Source of the DNA: Christensenella massiliensis
GTDB lineage: Bacteria; Bacillota; Clostridia; Christensenellales; Christensenellaceae
Length of the DNA: 64,000 nucleotides
Assembly: GCA_900155415.1 (NCBI GenBank)
Contig: LT700187.1
Coordinates: forward strand, 1,798,001 to 1,862,000
Direction: 5' to 3'
Positions 50,802-60,726 of the stretch are shown here, piece after piece; positions within the stretch are counted from its first letter, which is position 1; every line of letters begins with the position of its first letter. Under the pieces are notes generated by a model that was given only the letters and a program-made list of their open reading frames with translations, did no database searches and was not told the DNA's origin. Position numbers and translations under genes: made by a program.

Positions 50802-52139
50802 TTGGACGACCCTTTAATATGGCAGCTTCTTTTACAGGTGGTTTTGATTGCAATCAACGCTTTTTTTGCTTCGACGGAGATCGCGGTGATTTCTCTGAAT
50901 GCGAATAAGGTACGCCGGATGGCGGAAGAGGGGGACCGAAAGGCAAAGCAAATGCTGAAGATGGTAGAGGTGCCGGAAGGGTTTCTTTCTACGATCCAGA
51001 TCGCCATCACTTTAGCGGGTTTCCTTGGAAGTGCATTTGCGGCGGACAACTTTGCCAGCAGGCTAACGGACTGGATGATAAACGTACAGGGAGTTGCGAT
51101 CGCGCCGGATACGCTGAATACGATCGCGGTCATACTGATTACCCTTATTCTTTCCTATTTTACATTGGTGTTCGGGGAGCTTGTGCCAAAGCGTGTGGCG
51201 ATGCAAAAGCCGGACCAAGTTGCACGGATGTCGGCAGGCATCATTACGGCGCTTTCTATTATTATGAAACCAATCGTCTGGCTGCTGTCTGTTTCTACAA
51301 ATGGTGTCCTGCGCCTTATGCGAATGAATCCGCATGCGGAGGAAGAGACGGTAACAGAAGAAGAGATACGCTTGATGGTGGATATCGGGGAGGAAAAGGG
51401 CGCGATAGAAACTGTTGAAAAGGAGATGATAGAAAACATCTTCGAATTTAACAATACAACGGCTAAGGACGTCATGACGCACCGCACCAATGTGACAGCG
51501 ATTTGGAAGGAGGATACCCCGGAGGATATCATGACGGCAATACGGGAAAGCGGTTTGTCGCGTTTCCCCGTGTATGACGAGGACATCGACGATATCATTG
51601 GGATACTATCTACACGCGCTTATCTGCTGAACGAAAAAAGCGACCATCCGAAGCCGCTTACGGAAATCATCTATCCGGCTTATTGTGTGCCGGAGTCGGT
51701 CCATACGGACGTATTGTTTCGTGAAATGCAGCGGCAAAAGATCCACATTGCGGTCGTGGTGGACGAATATGGCGGCATGAGCGGTATCGTAACGATGGAA
51801 GACCTTTTGGAAGAGATCGTCGGCAATATCTATGACGAATTTGATCCGCAGGACGAACAGGATATCCTTGAGGTGAAACCGGGCCTCTGGCGCATTTCAG
51901 GCGCGGCAGAAATAGAGGATATTGCAGAAGCGGTCGGCGTGGAGCTGCCGGAGGACGAGGATTTTGATACGCTGGGAGGTCTTGTATACAGCCAGCTCAG
52001 CACGATACCGGAGGATGGAAGTCATCCGGAAGTAGATGCCTATGGCCTCCATATCCGGGTAGAAAAGATAGAAGACCGGAGGGTGGAGTGGGCTCTTGTT
52101 TCTAAAGCTGCTCCGGAGAAAAATTCGGAAAAACAATAG
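50802..52139 (+). CDS. CNNM/CorC family protein (DUF21-CBS-CorC domains)
   Basis: A 445-residue protein with an N-terminal DUF21 membrane domain (three to four helices), two CBS domains ([39 protein letters not shown]) and a C-terminal CorC/HlyC domain ([23 protein letters not shown]). Family members mediate Mg2+/Na+ export or Mg2+ homeostasis. ATG 50781 lies between the -10 box and the ribosome site; TTG 50802 follows GAGGAGG by 7-8 nt and is preferred. Closeness to corA fits a cation role. Confidence 0.9.
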   Translation: MDDPLIWQLLLQVVLIAINAFFASTEIAVISLNANKVRRMAEEGDRKAKQMLKMVEVPEGFLSTIQIAITLAGFLGSAFAADNFASRLTDWMINVQGVAIAPDTLNTIAVILITLILSYFTLVFGELVPKRVAMQKPDQVARMSAGIITALSIIMKPIVWLLSVSTNGVLRLMRMNPHAEEETVTEEEIRLMVDIGEEKGAIETVEKEMIENIFEFNNTTAKDVMTHRTNVTAIWKEDTPEDIMTAIRESGLSRFPVYDEDIDDIIGILSTRAYLLNEKSDHPKPLTEIIYPAYCVPESVHTDVLFREMQRQKIHIAVVVDEYGGMSGIVTMEDLLEEIVGNIYDEFDPQDEQDILEVKPGLWRISGAAEIEDIAEAVGVELPEDEDFDTLGGLVYSQLSTIPEDGSHPEVDAYGLHIRVEKIEDRRVEWALVSKAAPEKNSEKQ

Positions 52140-52211
52140 CTGTATTTCATATTGCGGTCACAAAAAGGAAATAAACTAAAAATATAAGATTTTTTAGTTT
52201 CCTTACAAATG

Positions 52212-52260
52212 TCTGCAAACAAAGAACCTGCGGTACTCCTGCAGGTTCTTTGTTTGCAGA
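52212..52260. repeat. Perfect 20-bp inverted repeat, probable bidirectional terminator
   Basis: TCTGCAAACAAAGAACCTGC and its exact complement flank a 9-nt loop between the convergent CNNM-type and pdxR genes. The stem is unusually long and has no trailing T-run beyond the internal TTCTTTGTTT. Confidence 0.65.
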
Positions 52261-52270
52261 AGAAAAACAG

Positions 52271-53659
52271 TCAAAACCATACCGCACAAAGCGATTGCGC
52301 AATATCGCGCAGCACTTCCGCCGAATAACCGGAATAGCCGGCAACGATAGTCGCGGGCGGTGCGGAACGAGAGGCATAGTAAGCAGACAGGGGAAATATT
52401 TGGATATTTTTTTGAGAGGCGGCCGTAACAAGCTCCTGTTCCCGCATCCCGTTCCGTACGGTGAGCAAAAGATGAGGCCCGGCTTCAAGGCCGGTCAGCG
52501 TGATCTGCTCCCAATGTTCATGAAATCCATCCACAAAGGCGTCGCGCCGTGTACGGTAGATTTTCCGCATACGGCTTAGGTGCCGCTCAAAATGTCCGCG
52601 GTTCAAAAAAAGGGCAAGAGTACGCTGTTCAAAGCTGGGTATAGTACAGGAATAAAAAAAGAGGTCTTTGCGGTATTTTTGAATCAGATGAGGCGGCAAG
52701 ACCATATAACTGATGCGCAGGGAAGGAGCAAGCGTTTTTGCGAACGTGTTCATATAGATAACACGTTCATTGTTGTCCAGACTTTTCAGGGCCGGTATCG
52801 GCCTGCCGGAAAAACGGAATTCGCTGTCATAGTCATCTTCTATGATGTACCGTTCGCCGTGGGAGGCCCATGCAAGCAATTCCTGACGCCGCCCTATAGG
52901 TGTTATGATGCCGAGCGGAAAATGGTGGGAGGGCGTAACGTGTGCAACGTTGGCGCCGCAGGCTTCGAGAGCAGAGATATCCATGCCATAGCGGTCCAGA
53001 GGAACGGCGAGGGCCGGAAGACCATTTGCGGCTAAAATGCGCTCTGTTTTCCGGTAACCCGGATCTTCATAGGCATAGCTATATTGCCGTGGCAGAAGCT
53101 GAGTGATGAGGCCGAGCAGGAATTCCGAACCTGCGCCGAGAACGACTTGACCCGGCTCGGCATCGATGCCCCGAAAATCATGAAGATACCGGACGATACC
53201 CGCCCGCAGATCCGCATCGCCCTGCGGATCGACCGGACCGAGGAGGCTGTCGCGGTCTCCGTTTAAAATTTCCCGCATCAGCTTTGCCCATGTTGCAAAT
53301 GGGAAGTTTTCCGTATCTACACGTGCGGTCGAAAGAATAAAACGGCAGGGATTCGGAGAGGGCGGCAGGGCTGCGGGGCTTGCAGCAGGCCGGGGCTGCT
53401 GAAGAGAAACGTTTCCCTCTAAATGGCAAACATAATATCCGCGCTTTTCCCGCGAATAGATATATCCTTCCGCCATCAGCTGAGAATAGGCAGCCTCGAT
53501 CGTTCCCTGACTGACTTTTATGTGGGAAGCAAATTTTCGTTTGGACGGGAGCCGGTGATTTTCAGGGAGCCGGTGTGTTTTGATTTCTTCGCGCAGATAG
53601 CGGTATAGCTGTTCATAGATTGGAGTTTTACGCGTGGGATCAAGCGTTGGCGTCAGCAT
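52271..53659 (-). CDS. pdxR: MocR-type regulator of PLP synthesis (PdxR-like)
   Basis: A 462-residue fusion of an N-terminal GntR winged helix ([39 protein letters not shown]) and a C-terminal fold-I aminotransferase-like domain with the PLP lysine in [16 protein letters not shown]. Such proteins sense PLP and regulate pdxST. It is divergent from pdxS, with direct repeats between. A GAGGAG site precedes ATG 53659. Confidence 0.9.
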   Translation of the reverse strand: MLTPTLDPTRKTPIYEQLYRYLREEIKTHRLPENHRLPSKRKFASHIKVSQGTIEAAYSQLMAEGYIYSREKRGYYVCHLEGNVSLQQPRPAASPAALPPSPNPCRFILSTARVDTENFPFATWAKLMREILNGDRDSLLGPVDPQGDADLRAGIVRYLHDFRGIDAEPGQVVLGAGSEFLLGLITQLLPRQYSYAYEDPGYRKTERILAANGLPALAVPLDRYGMDISALEACGANVAHVTPSHHFPLGIITPIGRRQELLAWASHGERYIIEDDYDSEFRFSGRPIPALKSLDNNERVIYMNTFAKTLAPSLRISYMVLPPHLIQKYRKDLFFYSCTIPSFEQRTLALFLNRGHFERHLSRMRKIYRTRRDAFVDGFHEHWEQITLTGLEAGPHLLLTVRNGMREQELVTAASQKNIQIFPLSAYYASRSAPPATIVAGYSGYSAEVLRDIAQSLCAVWF

Positions 53660-53676
53660 ATCTATATCCTCTCCTC

Positions 53677-53708
53677 AAACTGGCATTGTCAAAAAAAGCA
53701 AAACTGGC
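53677..53708. promoter_or_regulatory. Candidate PdxR operator: direct repeats AAACTGGC
   Basis: Two direct copies of AAACTGGC (53677-53684 and 53701-53708), 24 nt apart, in the pdxR-pdxS intergenic region. The second copy abuts the pdxS -35 box, a common place for an activator. Confidence 0.6.
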
Positions 53709-53710
53709 GT

Positions 53711-53738
53711 TTGAATATATATCAGTCATGGGTATAAT
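53711..53738 (+). promoter_or_regulatory. Predicted promoter of pdxST
   Basis: TTGAAT, 16 nt, TATAAT, 43 nt before the pdxS ATG. A second TATAAT occurs at 53745-53750. Confidence 0.6.
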
Positions 53739-53781
53739 CATACTTATAATACATAAAAATGTCAATGAAAAGGAGAAGAAG

Positions 53782-54657
53782 ATGGAACAGACCCGATATG
53801 AACTCAATAAAAATCTTGCACAGATGCTGAAGGGTGGGGTTATCATGGACGTGACGACACCTGAACAGGCAAAGATCGCGGAAGAAGCGGGCGCATGTGC
53901 GGTCATGGCGCTTGAACGCATCCCGGCGGATATCCGTGCTGCGGGCGGCGTATCGCGCATGAGCGACCCGAAAATGATTCGGGGGATACAGGAGGCAGTC
54001 AGCATTCCGGTCATGGCAAAGGTGCGGATCGGCCATTTTGCGGAGGCGCAGATCCTGCAGGCGATCGATATCGATTATATTGACGAAAGCGAAGTGCTTT
54101 CTCCGGCTGATGATGTGTATCATATCGATAAAACAAAATTTGACGTACCCTTTGTCTGCGGTGCGAAAGATCTTGGAGAGGCCCTGCGCCGGATCGCGGA
54201 GGGAGCCTCAATGATTCGTACAAAAGGGGAACCCGGAACAGGAGATATTGTGCAGGCAGTACGTCACATGAGAAAAATGAACAGCGAGATACGCTGTCTC
54301 GCAGGATTGGCGGAAGACGAGCTTTTTGAAGCAGCTAAACAAATGCAGGTACCGTTGGAGCTGGTCAGATATATACATGAAAATGCAAAGCTTCCTGTCG
54401 TCAACTTTGCCGCGGGCGGCGTGGCGACTCCGGCGGACGCAGCCCTCATGATGCAGCTTGGAGCAGAGGGCGTTTTTGTAGGCTCGGGCATCTTTAAATC
54501 GGGCGACCCGGCCAGACGTGCCGCGGAGATCGTAAAGGCTGTTACGAATTTCAGCGATGCGAAGATACTTGCAGCGCTCTCCGAGGATTTGGGAGAAGCC
54601 ATGGTGGGGATCAATGAGCAGGAAATTGAAATCCTGATGGCGGAGCGCGGAAAATGA
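53782..54657 (+). CDS. pdxS: Pyridoxal 5'-phosphate synthase lyase subunit
   Basis: A 291-residue (beta/alpha)8 PdxS/SNZ protein with MKGGVIMDV-type start (here [10 protein letters not shown]), the catalytic lysine in MAKVRIGHF and the second lysine in [11 protein letters not shown]. It makes PLP from ribose 5-phosphate, glyceraldehyde 3-phosphate and ammonia from PdxT. The frame is open upstream to 53620, but ATG 53782 after AGGAGAAG matches the family start. It overlaps pdxT by 4 nt. Confidence 0.97.
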   Translation: MEQTRYELNKNLAQMLKGGVIMDVTTPEQAKIAEEAGACAVMALERIPADIRAAGGVSRMSDPKMIRGIQEAVSIPVMAKVRIGHFAEAQILQAIDIDYIDESEVLSPADDVYHIDKTKFDVPFVCGAKDLGEALRRIAEGASMIRTKGEPGTGDIVQAVRHMRKMNSEIRCLAGLAEDELFEAAKQMQVPLELVRYIHENAKLPVVNFAAGGVATPADAALMMQLGAEGVFVGSGIFKSGDPARRAAEIVKAVTNFSDAKILAALSEDLGEAMVGINEQEIEILMAERGK

Positions 54658-55244
54658 AAATCGGGATACTGGCCTTGCAGGGAGCTTTTATAGAACATAA
54701 GACTATGTTGGAAAGGCTTGGCTGCGGCAGCTTTGAAATACGGAAAAAAGAAGATGTCAAAGCAATGGATGGCCTGATTCTTCCGGGAGGGGAAAGCACC
54801 GTGATGACAAAGCTGCTGCACGAGCTTGCGCTATACGAGCCGCTGAGCTGCATGATACGGAACGGTCTCCCAGTATTCGGAACATGCGCCGGATTGATCC
54901 TGCTTGCGAAGGATGTAATAGGAGGAAAAACATGCTTTGGATGTATGAATATTACGGCGCGCAGAAATGCCTACGGGCGCCAGCTTGGGAGCTTTCGGAC
55001 GAAAGGATATATGGCGGGGATCGGAACGATTCCCATGGTATTCATACGCGGCCCATACATCGAACATGCCGGAGACAGAGCAGAAGTCCTTGCACGGGTA
55101 GAGGGGCATATCGTTGCTGCCCGGCAGGATAATATGCTGGTGGTCTCATTCCATCCGGAGCTTATGCCGGATGAACGGCTCCACAGTTTTTTTCTTGATA
55201 TGGCGGCAAAGCACCGGGCAGAGAAAACGGCGCGGGCAATATAG
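54654..55244 (+). CDS. pdxT: Pyridoxal 5'-phosphate synthase glutaminase subunit
   Basis: A 196-residue class I glutamine amidotransferase with LPGGEST, the catalytic Cys78 in FGTCAGL and the His-Glu pair in SFHPEL. It supplies ammonia to PdxS. ATGA overlap with pdxS indicates coupled translation. Confidence 0.96.
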   Translation: MKIGILALQGAFIEHKTMLERLGCGSFEIRKKEDVKAMDGLILPGGESTVMTKLLHELALYEPLSCMIRNGLPVFGTCAGLILLAKDVIGGKTCFGCMNITARRNAYGRQLGSFRTKGYMAGIGTIPMVFIRGPYIEHAGDRAEVLARVEGHIVAARQDNMLVVSFHPELMPDERLHSFFLDMAAKHRAEKTARAI

Positions 55245-55256
55245 CGTAAACCATGA

Positions 55257-55290
55257 AAAAGGCTTCGGCAGCCGCCGAAGCCTTTCCGTT
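55257..55290. terminator. Bidirectional terminator between pdxT and cysE
   Basis: AAAAGGCTTCGGC pairs with GCCGAAGCCTTT around a 4-nt loop, with T-rich sequence on both sides, between convergent genes. Confidence 0.8.
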
Positions 55291-55291
55291 T

Positions 55292-56203
55292 TTATTTTGA
55301 AATAATGGGGGACGGAGTAGCGTTGTAAACGGTAGTATGCGGTTCGATGGAATGGGTGAGCCATACGTTTCCGCCGATGACCGATCCCTCGCCGATCACC
55401 GTATCGCCGCCGAGTATCGTCGCGCCGGAATAGATGATGACATGGTCTTCGATATCAGGATGGCGTTTCACTCCCTTGACGGGATGACCGTTATCGTCCA
55501 GCTCAAAACTCTTTGCGCCAAGAGTAACGCCCTGATAGATCTTTACATGCCGGCCGATCGTACAGGTCTCGCCTATGACTACTCCGGTGCCGTGGTCTAT
55601 GAAAAAATATTCGCCGATCTTTGCACCGGGATGGATGTCGATTCCCGTAGCGCTGTGGGCCTGCTCTGTCATGATACGCGGCAGCAGCGGAATATGACGT
55701 TCATACAGAGCGTGCGCCAAACGGTAAATACTGACTGCCTCAAAGCCGGGATAGGAAAGCAGGATCTCCTCATTTGAGATCGCTGCAGGGTCTCCGCAGT
55801 AGGCCGCCTCGATATCCGTATTCAAAAGCCGTGCGATATCGGGAAGCTGCTGCATGAAATGCAGCGTGATCTTTCGGGCGTTTTCGCGGCATTTGTCGCA
55901 GTCGGTACGCCTGCGGTTCTGCAAATGGCACTGGTTCACCATCACTTCCGCGATGATGCAGTCGAGAAGAACGGCGGCCTCCTGCAGCCTTTTTTCTACG
56001 ACTTCATCGAGAGCGGATTCTTTTATGACCATATTATCATAAATATTCGGAAACATTGCGCTGCGTATCAGCCTGACAACAGCCGCGACCTTTTGCTTCA
56101 TACCAAAACCGCTGATCGTTTCCCCGGTAATATTGTGGGAATTGATCGAAACGATCTCATGGGCAAGATCACGAATCGCCAGTTCATTCAGGTCTTTGAG
56201 CAT
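55292..56203 (-). CDS. cysE: Serine O-acetyltransferase (EpsC/CysE family)
   Basis: A 303-residue enzyme. The N-terminal helical part contains CHLQNRRRTDCDKC, and the C-terminal left-handed beta helix has hexapeptide repeats (DIHPGAKIGEYFFIDHGTGVVIGETCTIG). It acetylates serine to O-acetylserine, the substrate of CysK at 58.2 kb. ATG 56203 follows GGGAGG by 5 nt; the longer frame to 56230 lacks a ribosome site. Confidence 0.9.
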   Translation of the reverse strand: MLKDLNELAIRDLAHEIVSINSHNITGETISGFGMKQKVAAVVRLIRSAMFPNIYDNMVIKESALDEVVEKRLQEAAVLLDCIIAEVMVNQCHLQNRRRTDCDKCRENARKITLHFMQQLPDIARLLNTDIEAAYCGDPAAISNEEILLSYPGFEAVSIYRLAHALYERHIPLLPRIMTEQAHSATGIDIHPGAKIGEYFFIDHGTGVVIGETCTIGRHVKIYQGVTLGAKSFELDDNGHPVKGVKRHPDIEDHVIIYSGATILGGDTVIGEGSVIGGNVWLTHSIEPHTTVYNATPSPIISK

Positions 56204-56436
56204 ACTTTCCTCCCTATATAAAACTGCCAACTGGTCCGCAGATGGCGAAAACAGAGTATAATTTCGATTTCATAAAAACGTATTCTTATTATAGTTTCTT
56301 CCGCACAGGAACGCAACTGAAAGCTTATGGTTTTAAGGAATGTATTATAAAGATTTTGTTTCTGCAGCGCTATGCTGCCTCTGCCTATAGATGAACGTGG
56401 AGCAGACAGAACGGCGTTTATTTTTAAAAGCAGATT

Positions 56437-56445
56437 TGCTATAAT
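56437..56445 (+). promoter_or_regulatory. Extended -10 promoter of the YczE/YitT-like gene
   Basis: TGCTATAAT, 34 nt before ATG 56480. The rest of the 56204-56436 divergent region is AT-rich with no further signal seen. Confidence 0.45.
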
Positions 56446-56479
56446 AATATCAAATGTCGGTGAGTACGGGGAAAATATA

Positions 56480-57136
56480 ATGGAATGGAACCAACCGATG
56501 ATCGTTTTCAAACGAATTGCGCTGCTGTTTGCAGGCCTTGTTATCGCGCATTTCGGAGTTACGCTTTTCTTGCTGACGAATCTTGGATCAGATCCGTTTA
56601 ATGTTCTGGTTCAGGGGATATCACGCCAGATCGGTTGGTCACACGGGAACACGCATATCCTTGTGAATGTATGCATCATAGTCATCTTGTTGCTGACAGC
56701 GCGAAGATATATTAAAATCGGCACGGTTATCTGCATGCTCTGTGGGGGGCCCATCATCGACTTTTTTACATGGATAATGGCAGAGACAATATCGGACAGC
56801 CTGCCGTTTCCGTTTAAAATCATTTTGCTGTTGGCCGGATGCGTTATCTTAGCGTTTGGAATGACGGTGGTGATCAAGTCAGACGCAGGGACTGGTCCGA
56901 ACGATCTGGTTTCCGTAGTGATCAGTGATATAACGGGAAAAAAATTTGGCGGTATACGTGTGCTGACAGACATCACATTTGTTGCTGTTGGTTTTTTGTT
57001 GGGCGGCGTATTTGGCGTGGGAACAGTCATCTGCGCATTTTTGGTTGGTATCGTTGCCGGAAAATTTATGCCATATAGCCAAAAGCTTGTAGAGTATGTT
57101 TTGGGCAAAAGCTGGAAAGTAAGCTCAACCGAATAG
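56480..57136 (+). CDS. YczE/YitT family membrane protein
   Basis: A 218-residue protein with about five or six helices. The segments GSDPFNVLVQGIS and SDAGTGPNDLVSVVISD are the duplicated hallmark of the YczE/YyaS group. ATG 56480 is chosen because it begins just before the first helix; the open frame starts earlier at 56372. Function unknown. It is flanked by sulfur amino-acid genes but has its own promoter. Confidence 0.8.
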   Translation: MEWNQPMIVFKRIALLFAGLVIAHFGVTLFLLTNLGSDPFNVLVQGISRQIGWSHGNTHILVNVCIIVILLLTARRYIKIGTVICMLCGGPIIDFFTWIMAETISDSLPFPFKIILLLAGCVILAFGMTVVIKSDAGTGPNDLVSVVISDITGKKFGGIRVLTDITFVAVGFLLGGVFGVGTVICAFLVGIVAGKFMPYSQKLVEYVLGKSWKVSSTE

Positions 57137-57144
57137 CAGCAGGG

Positions 57145-57168
57145 AAGCAGATGGTTTTCTGCTTTTCA
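57145..57168 (+). terminator. Weak intrinsic terminator after the YczE/YitT-like gene
   Basis: A 7-bp stem (AAGCAGA with TCTGCTT) followed by TTC. Confidence 0.4.
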
Positions 57169-57225
57169 TATTCGGATATTTCCGGTTTTTGGCATGCTTT
57201 TTCACAAAAAGCTTCGACGATATGA

Positions 57226-57249
57226 TATAATTCATATATTGTGAATTAT
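57226..57249 (+). promoter_or_regulatory. metA promoter -10 box with overlapping inverted repeat
   Basis: TATAAT (57226-57231) overlaps a perfect inverted repeat ATAATTCA-N7-TGAATTAT (57227-57249). This is a likely operator, or a 5'-end RNA hairpin. No S-box or T-box elements are visible in the 57137-57292 leader region. Confidence 0.5.
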
Positions 57250-57292
57250 TTATATTAGCTTTAATCGATCAGGGAAAAGGAGGAATGCGGAT

Positions 57293-58219
57293 ATGCCGAT
57301 CAATATCAACAGCAATTTGCCGGCGGCAAAAGTATTGGCGCAGGAGGGCATATTCACGATGCCTTTTGAGCGGGCGGAGCGGCAGGATATCAGGCCGCTG
57401 AGGATCGCGATCCTGAACATCATGCCAACAAAAGAGCAGACGGAAACGCAGCTTATGCGCCTGCTTGCCAATTCGCCGCTGCAGATCGAGATCGTATTGC
57501 TGCACCCGGCTACACATGTATCGAAAAATACGCCTATTGAGCACCTGAACGCGTTCTATCAAACATTCGAGGATATCAAGCACCAGAAATTCGACGGGCT
57601 TATCATTACCGGCGCGCCAGTGGAGCAGATCCCGTTCGAGCACGTTACTTATTGGAAAGAACTGGAAGAGATCATGGAGTGGAGCCGGACAAATGTGTAT
57701 TCCACTATGCATATCTGCTGGGCAGCGCAGGCAGGGCTCTATTATCATTACGGTATTCCGAAATATCCGTTGGAGCAAAAACTTTCGGGAATCTATCTGC
57801 ATAAGCGTACCGACCATAACAGCCCGCTTATGCGCGGCTTCGACGACGTGTTTTGGGCGCCGCATTCCCGCCATAGTTACGTGAAGATGTCTGATGTCCA
57901 AAAAAATCCGGAATTAAATATCTTATGCGAATTTGGGGAAGACGGATTATATCTCGTTTCAGCAAAACGGGGACGGCAGATTTTTGTGACCGGGCATCCA
58001 GAATATGACGCGAATACGCTGAAAACGGAGTATGTAAGAGATCTTGCCAAGGGGCTCGATGTACCCATGCCCGCGCATTATTTTACAGATAATGACCCGA
58101 AAAAGCCTCCGCTCGTACGCTGGAGGGGGCATGCGAACCTTTTGTTCAACAATTGGCTCAACTATTATGTTTATCAGGAGACGCCGTATGATCTCCAAGC
58201 AATCCAAAACGAGGAGTGA
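57293..58219 (+). CDS. metA: Homoserine O-acetyltransferase (MetA type)
   Basis: A 308-residue MetA-family transferase with catalytic Cys142 (HICWAAQAG), His235 and Glu237 (TGHPEYD). Residue 111 is Glu (GAPVEQ). In this family Glu111 goes with acetyl-CoA and Gly111 with succinyl-CoA, so the enzyme should make O-acetylhomoserine. It is the first committed step to methionine. AAAGGAGG precedes ATG, and cysK follows 8 nt downstream. Confidence 0.95.
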   Translation: MPININSNLPAAKVLAQEGIFTMPFERAERQDIRPLRIAILNIMPTKEQTETQLMRLLANSPLQIEIVLLHPATHVSKNTPIEHLNAFYQTFEDIKHQKFDGLIITGAPVEQIPFEHVTYWKELEEIMEWSRTNVYSTMHICWAAQAGLYYHYGIPKYPLEQKLSGIYLHKRTDHNSPLMRGFDDVFWAPHSRHSYVKMSDVQKNPELNILCEFGEDGLYLVSAKRGRQIFVTGHPEYDANTLKTEYVRDLAKGLDVPMPAHYFTDNDPKKPPLVRWRGHANLLFNNWLNYYVYQETPYDLQAIQNEE

Positions 58220-58227
58220 TCGTAATC

Positions 58228-59139
58228 ATGAAACTGGCCAAGCAATTAACGGAACTGATCGGCAATACGCCGCTGCTGCAGCTCAATCATATCAATCCCG
58301 CGATCTGGGCGAAATTGGAATCCTTTAACCCGCAGGGAAGTGTAAAGGATAGGGCGGCTTACTACATGATCCAAGACGGACTCGAAAGGGGCCTGATTCG
58401 GGAGGACACGGTGATCGTTGAGTCTACAAGCGGCAATACGGGAATCGCACTTGCGTATATCTGCACCTGCCTCGGCCTGCGGCTCATCATCACAATGCCG
58501 GAATCCATGAGCGTCGAACGCAGGAATTTGCTCGCGGCGCTGGGCGCAGAGCTCGTTTTGACGCCTGCTTCGGAGGGGATGCGCGGCGCGATCAGAAAGG
58601 CAAAGGAGATCTGTGAGCAAAAAAACGGATATATGGTAGGACAGTTTGAAAATCCGGCCAATCCCAAAGCCCACAGAGAAACGACGGCGCAGGAGATCAT
58701 GCGCGATCTGGTAGACGATGTAGACATCTTTGTTGCGGGAGTAGGCACAGGCGGAACCATTACGGGCTGCGCGGAAGCATTTAAAGAAAAGCTGTCAGAT
58801 GTTAAGGTCGTTGCGGTGGAACCGGCAGAAAGCCCGGTGCTCTCAGGCGGAAAGGCCGCACCGCATAAAATACAGGGGATCGGTGCGGGTTTCGTTCCTA
58901 AAATTTTGAAGCGTGAATTGATCGATGAGGTGATGCAGATCAGTGCGCAGGAGGCATATCATGCTGCGCGTATGCTTGCAAAAGAAGAAGGCGTGCTATG
59001 CGGCGTGTCGTCGGGCGCAGCGCTCGCAGCGGCCTTGAAGCTTGCAGAGCGGCCGGAAAATGCAGGGAAAAAGATAGTAGTTATTCTTCCGGACACGGGC
59101 GAGCGATATCTTTCCACAGATTTGTTTTCTGGAGAATAA
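58228..59139 (+). CDS. cysK: Cysteine synthase (O-acetylserine sulfhydrylase)
   Basis: A 303-residue fold-II PLP enzyme with Lys40 in NPQGSVKDRAA, STSGNTGIAL and the phosphate loop GTGGTITG. It makes cysteine from O-acetylserine and sulfide. ATG 58228 lies 11 nt after GAGGAG; GTG 58216 overlaps that site. With cysE and metA it forms a sulfur amino-acid segment. Confidence 0.95.
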   Translation: MKLAKQLTELIGNTPLLQLNHINPAIWAKLESFNPQGSVKDRAAYYMIQDGLERGLIREDTVIVESTSGNTGIALAYICTCLGLRLIITMPESMSVERRNLLAALGAELVLTPASEGMRGAIRKAKEICEQKNGYMVGQFENPANPKAHRETTAQEIMRDLVDDVDIFVAGVGTGGTITGCAEAFKEKLSDVKVVAVEPAESPVLSGGKAAPHKIQGIGAGFVPKILKRELIDEVMQISAQEAYHAARMLAKEEGVLCGVSSGAALAAALKLAERPENAGKKIVVILPDTGERYLSTDLFSGE

Positions 59140-59165
59140 GCATAGAATAGAGGAGGGAAAATATT

Positions 59166-59600
59166 ATGCTGAGGAATATACCGGATATCATTTCGCCGGA
59201 GCTTATGTATGCTTTGATGAGCATGGGGCATGGAGACGAGATCTGTTTTGGAGATGCTAATTTTCCGGCGGATTCTATGGGGCAGCGGGTCATCCGGGCA
59301 GACGGACATAAGATCACGGAGCTTTTGGATGCGGTTCTGCAGTTTTTTCCATTGGATGCATTTGTGCAAAAGCCATGTGTGCTTATGGATGCACCGGTAG
59401 GAAATGAGCCCGCCGTATGGAGGAAATACAGCGAGATCATCCATGAAAATGATTTCGCGAACGCTTTCAAAAACGGATTTGAAAAGATAGAGCGCTTTGA
59501 ATTTTACGAACGGGCGAAAGAGTGCTACGCAGTCGTTGCGACGGGCGAATATGAAGGATACGCGAATATCATTTTGAAAAAGGGCGTTATTTTTAAATAA
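59166..59600 (+). CDS. RbsD/FucU family mutarotase
   Basis: A 144-residue protein with family motifs MLRNIPDIISPELM, MGHGDEICFGDANFP and GEYEGYANIILKKG. FucU-type enzymes interconvert the anomers of L-fucose and related sugars. No fucose genes are adjacent; it lies between cysK and an iron-dependent alcohol dehydrogenase. Sugar specificity is inferred from the FucU-like length. Confidence 0.88.
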   Translation: MLRNIPDIISPELMYALMSMGHGDEICFGDANFPADSMGQRVIRADGHKITELLDAVLQFFPLDAFVQKPCVLMDAPVGNEPAVWRKYSEIIHENDFANAFKNGFEKIERFEFYERAKECYAVVATGEYEGYANIILKKGVIFK

Positions 59601-59622
59601 CGGACGGCGGGAGGCCGAAGAA

Positions 59623-60708
59623 ATGGAATTTCAGTTTCAGGTTCCTACAAAAATCATTGTGGGCAGGGATTGTGTAAAAAAGAACGCAGCGCTGTTCGCT
59701 TCCATGGGAAAGAGGACCGCAATCGTCAAATCAGGATCGGCCGGGAAAAACGGCGCTTTGGAAGATGTAGTGCGGACGCTCGAAGAACAGGATATTTCCT
59801 ATCATGTATGCGAAAATGTTCCGCCGAACCCAACCCCGGAGGACGTTGCTTCTCTTCTCGGATATGCGCCGGATTTTGACTTTATCGTTGCGGTCGGAGG
59901 GGGCAGCGCGATGGACGCTGCAAAATGTGTGGCTGTGCTCGCAGTAAACGATATCCCGGCAATGGACCTGTATAAAAGGCCATACGCACACCGCCCGCTG
60001 CCGGTAGTGGCCATACCGACCACATGCGGAACGGGCAGCGAGGTGACAGCAGTATCGGTCCTCGAGGTAGGGGATACGAAGAAATCTGTTTCAGATCCGG
60101 AGCTGTTCCCGGCGGCAGCTTTGCTGGATGCTGAATATTTGAAGACCCTGCCGTGGGAGATAACGGCGGATACCGCGCTCGACGCGCTTGCGCATTGCGT
60201 GGAGGGCTATTTGATACTCGATTCATTAGCGGCGGAGATGTGTGCGGAACAGGCGTTTACTTACTTTGCCTCCTATAAAAAATCGCTCATAGGGCGTTCT
60301 TTTACGGAAGATGAACTGGAGCTGATGCTCTATACATCCACGCTGGGCGGAATCGTGATCAGCATGGCGGGCACTTCCGCGGTCCACACGATCGGCTATC
60401 CGCTGACCGTACATCGCAATATTCCGCATGGCCGTGCCTGTGCGCTTACGCTTGGCGAATACGTCGCATTTTCCTACGATGTAAAGAAGAAAAAAATAGA
60501 CAAAATGTGCGCTCTGCTTCAGGTGGATGGCGTTGAGGGCTTTCAGGAAATGATTCGCAGGATATTGCCGGCGTTTCCGTCCTTTTCCAAAGAAGAAATC
60601 ATCCGGTATACGGATATATCGGCTGCGGATGCGGCAAGGAAAAAGAATACAAAGCCGGTTTCCAAGGAAGACATCCTGCGGATCTATTCTGCATCTTTAC
60701 TTGGATAG
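59623..60708 (+). CDS. Iron-containing alcohol dehydrogenase
   Basis: A 361-residue group III dehydrogenase with the cofactor loop GGGSAMDAAK and the metal ligands in DALAHCVEGY, SAVHTIGYPL and NIPHGRACAL. It interconverts an aldehyde and an alcohol with NAD(P)H. It starts 22 nt after the mutarotase, so the two may serve one sugar or polyol route (for example lactaldehyde reduction), which is inference. Confidence 0.9.
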   Translation: MEFQFQVPTKIIVGRDCVKKNAALFASMGKRTAIVKSGSAGKNGALEDVVRTLEEQDISYHVCENVPPNPTPEDVASLLGYAPDFDFIVAVGGGSAMDAAKCVAVLAVNDIPAMDLYKRPYAHRPLPVVAIPTTCGTGSEVTAVSVLEVGDTKKSVSDPELFPAAALLDAEYLKTLPWEITADTALDALAHCVEGYLILDSLAAEMCAEQAFTYFASYKKSLIGRSFTEDELELMLYTSTLGGIVISMAGTSAVHTIGYPLTVHRNIPHGRACALTLGEYVAFSYDVKKKKIDKMCALLQVDGVEGFQEMIRRILPAFPSFSKEEIIRYTDISAADAARKKNTKPVSKEDILRIYSASLLG

Positions 60709-60726
60709 ATGGGAGAGGGATGAAAT

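Noticed and set aside
57137-57292. SAM (S-box) or T-box leader upstream of metA
   Set aside because: The region is only about 155 nt, and neither the S-box core nor the T-box GGTGGNACC element is visible.
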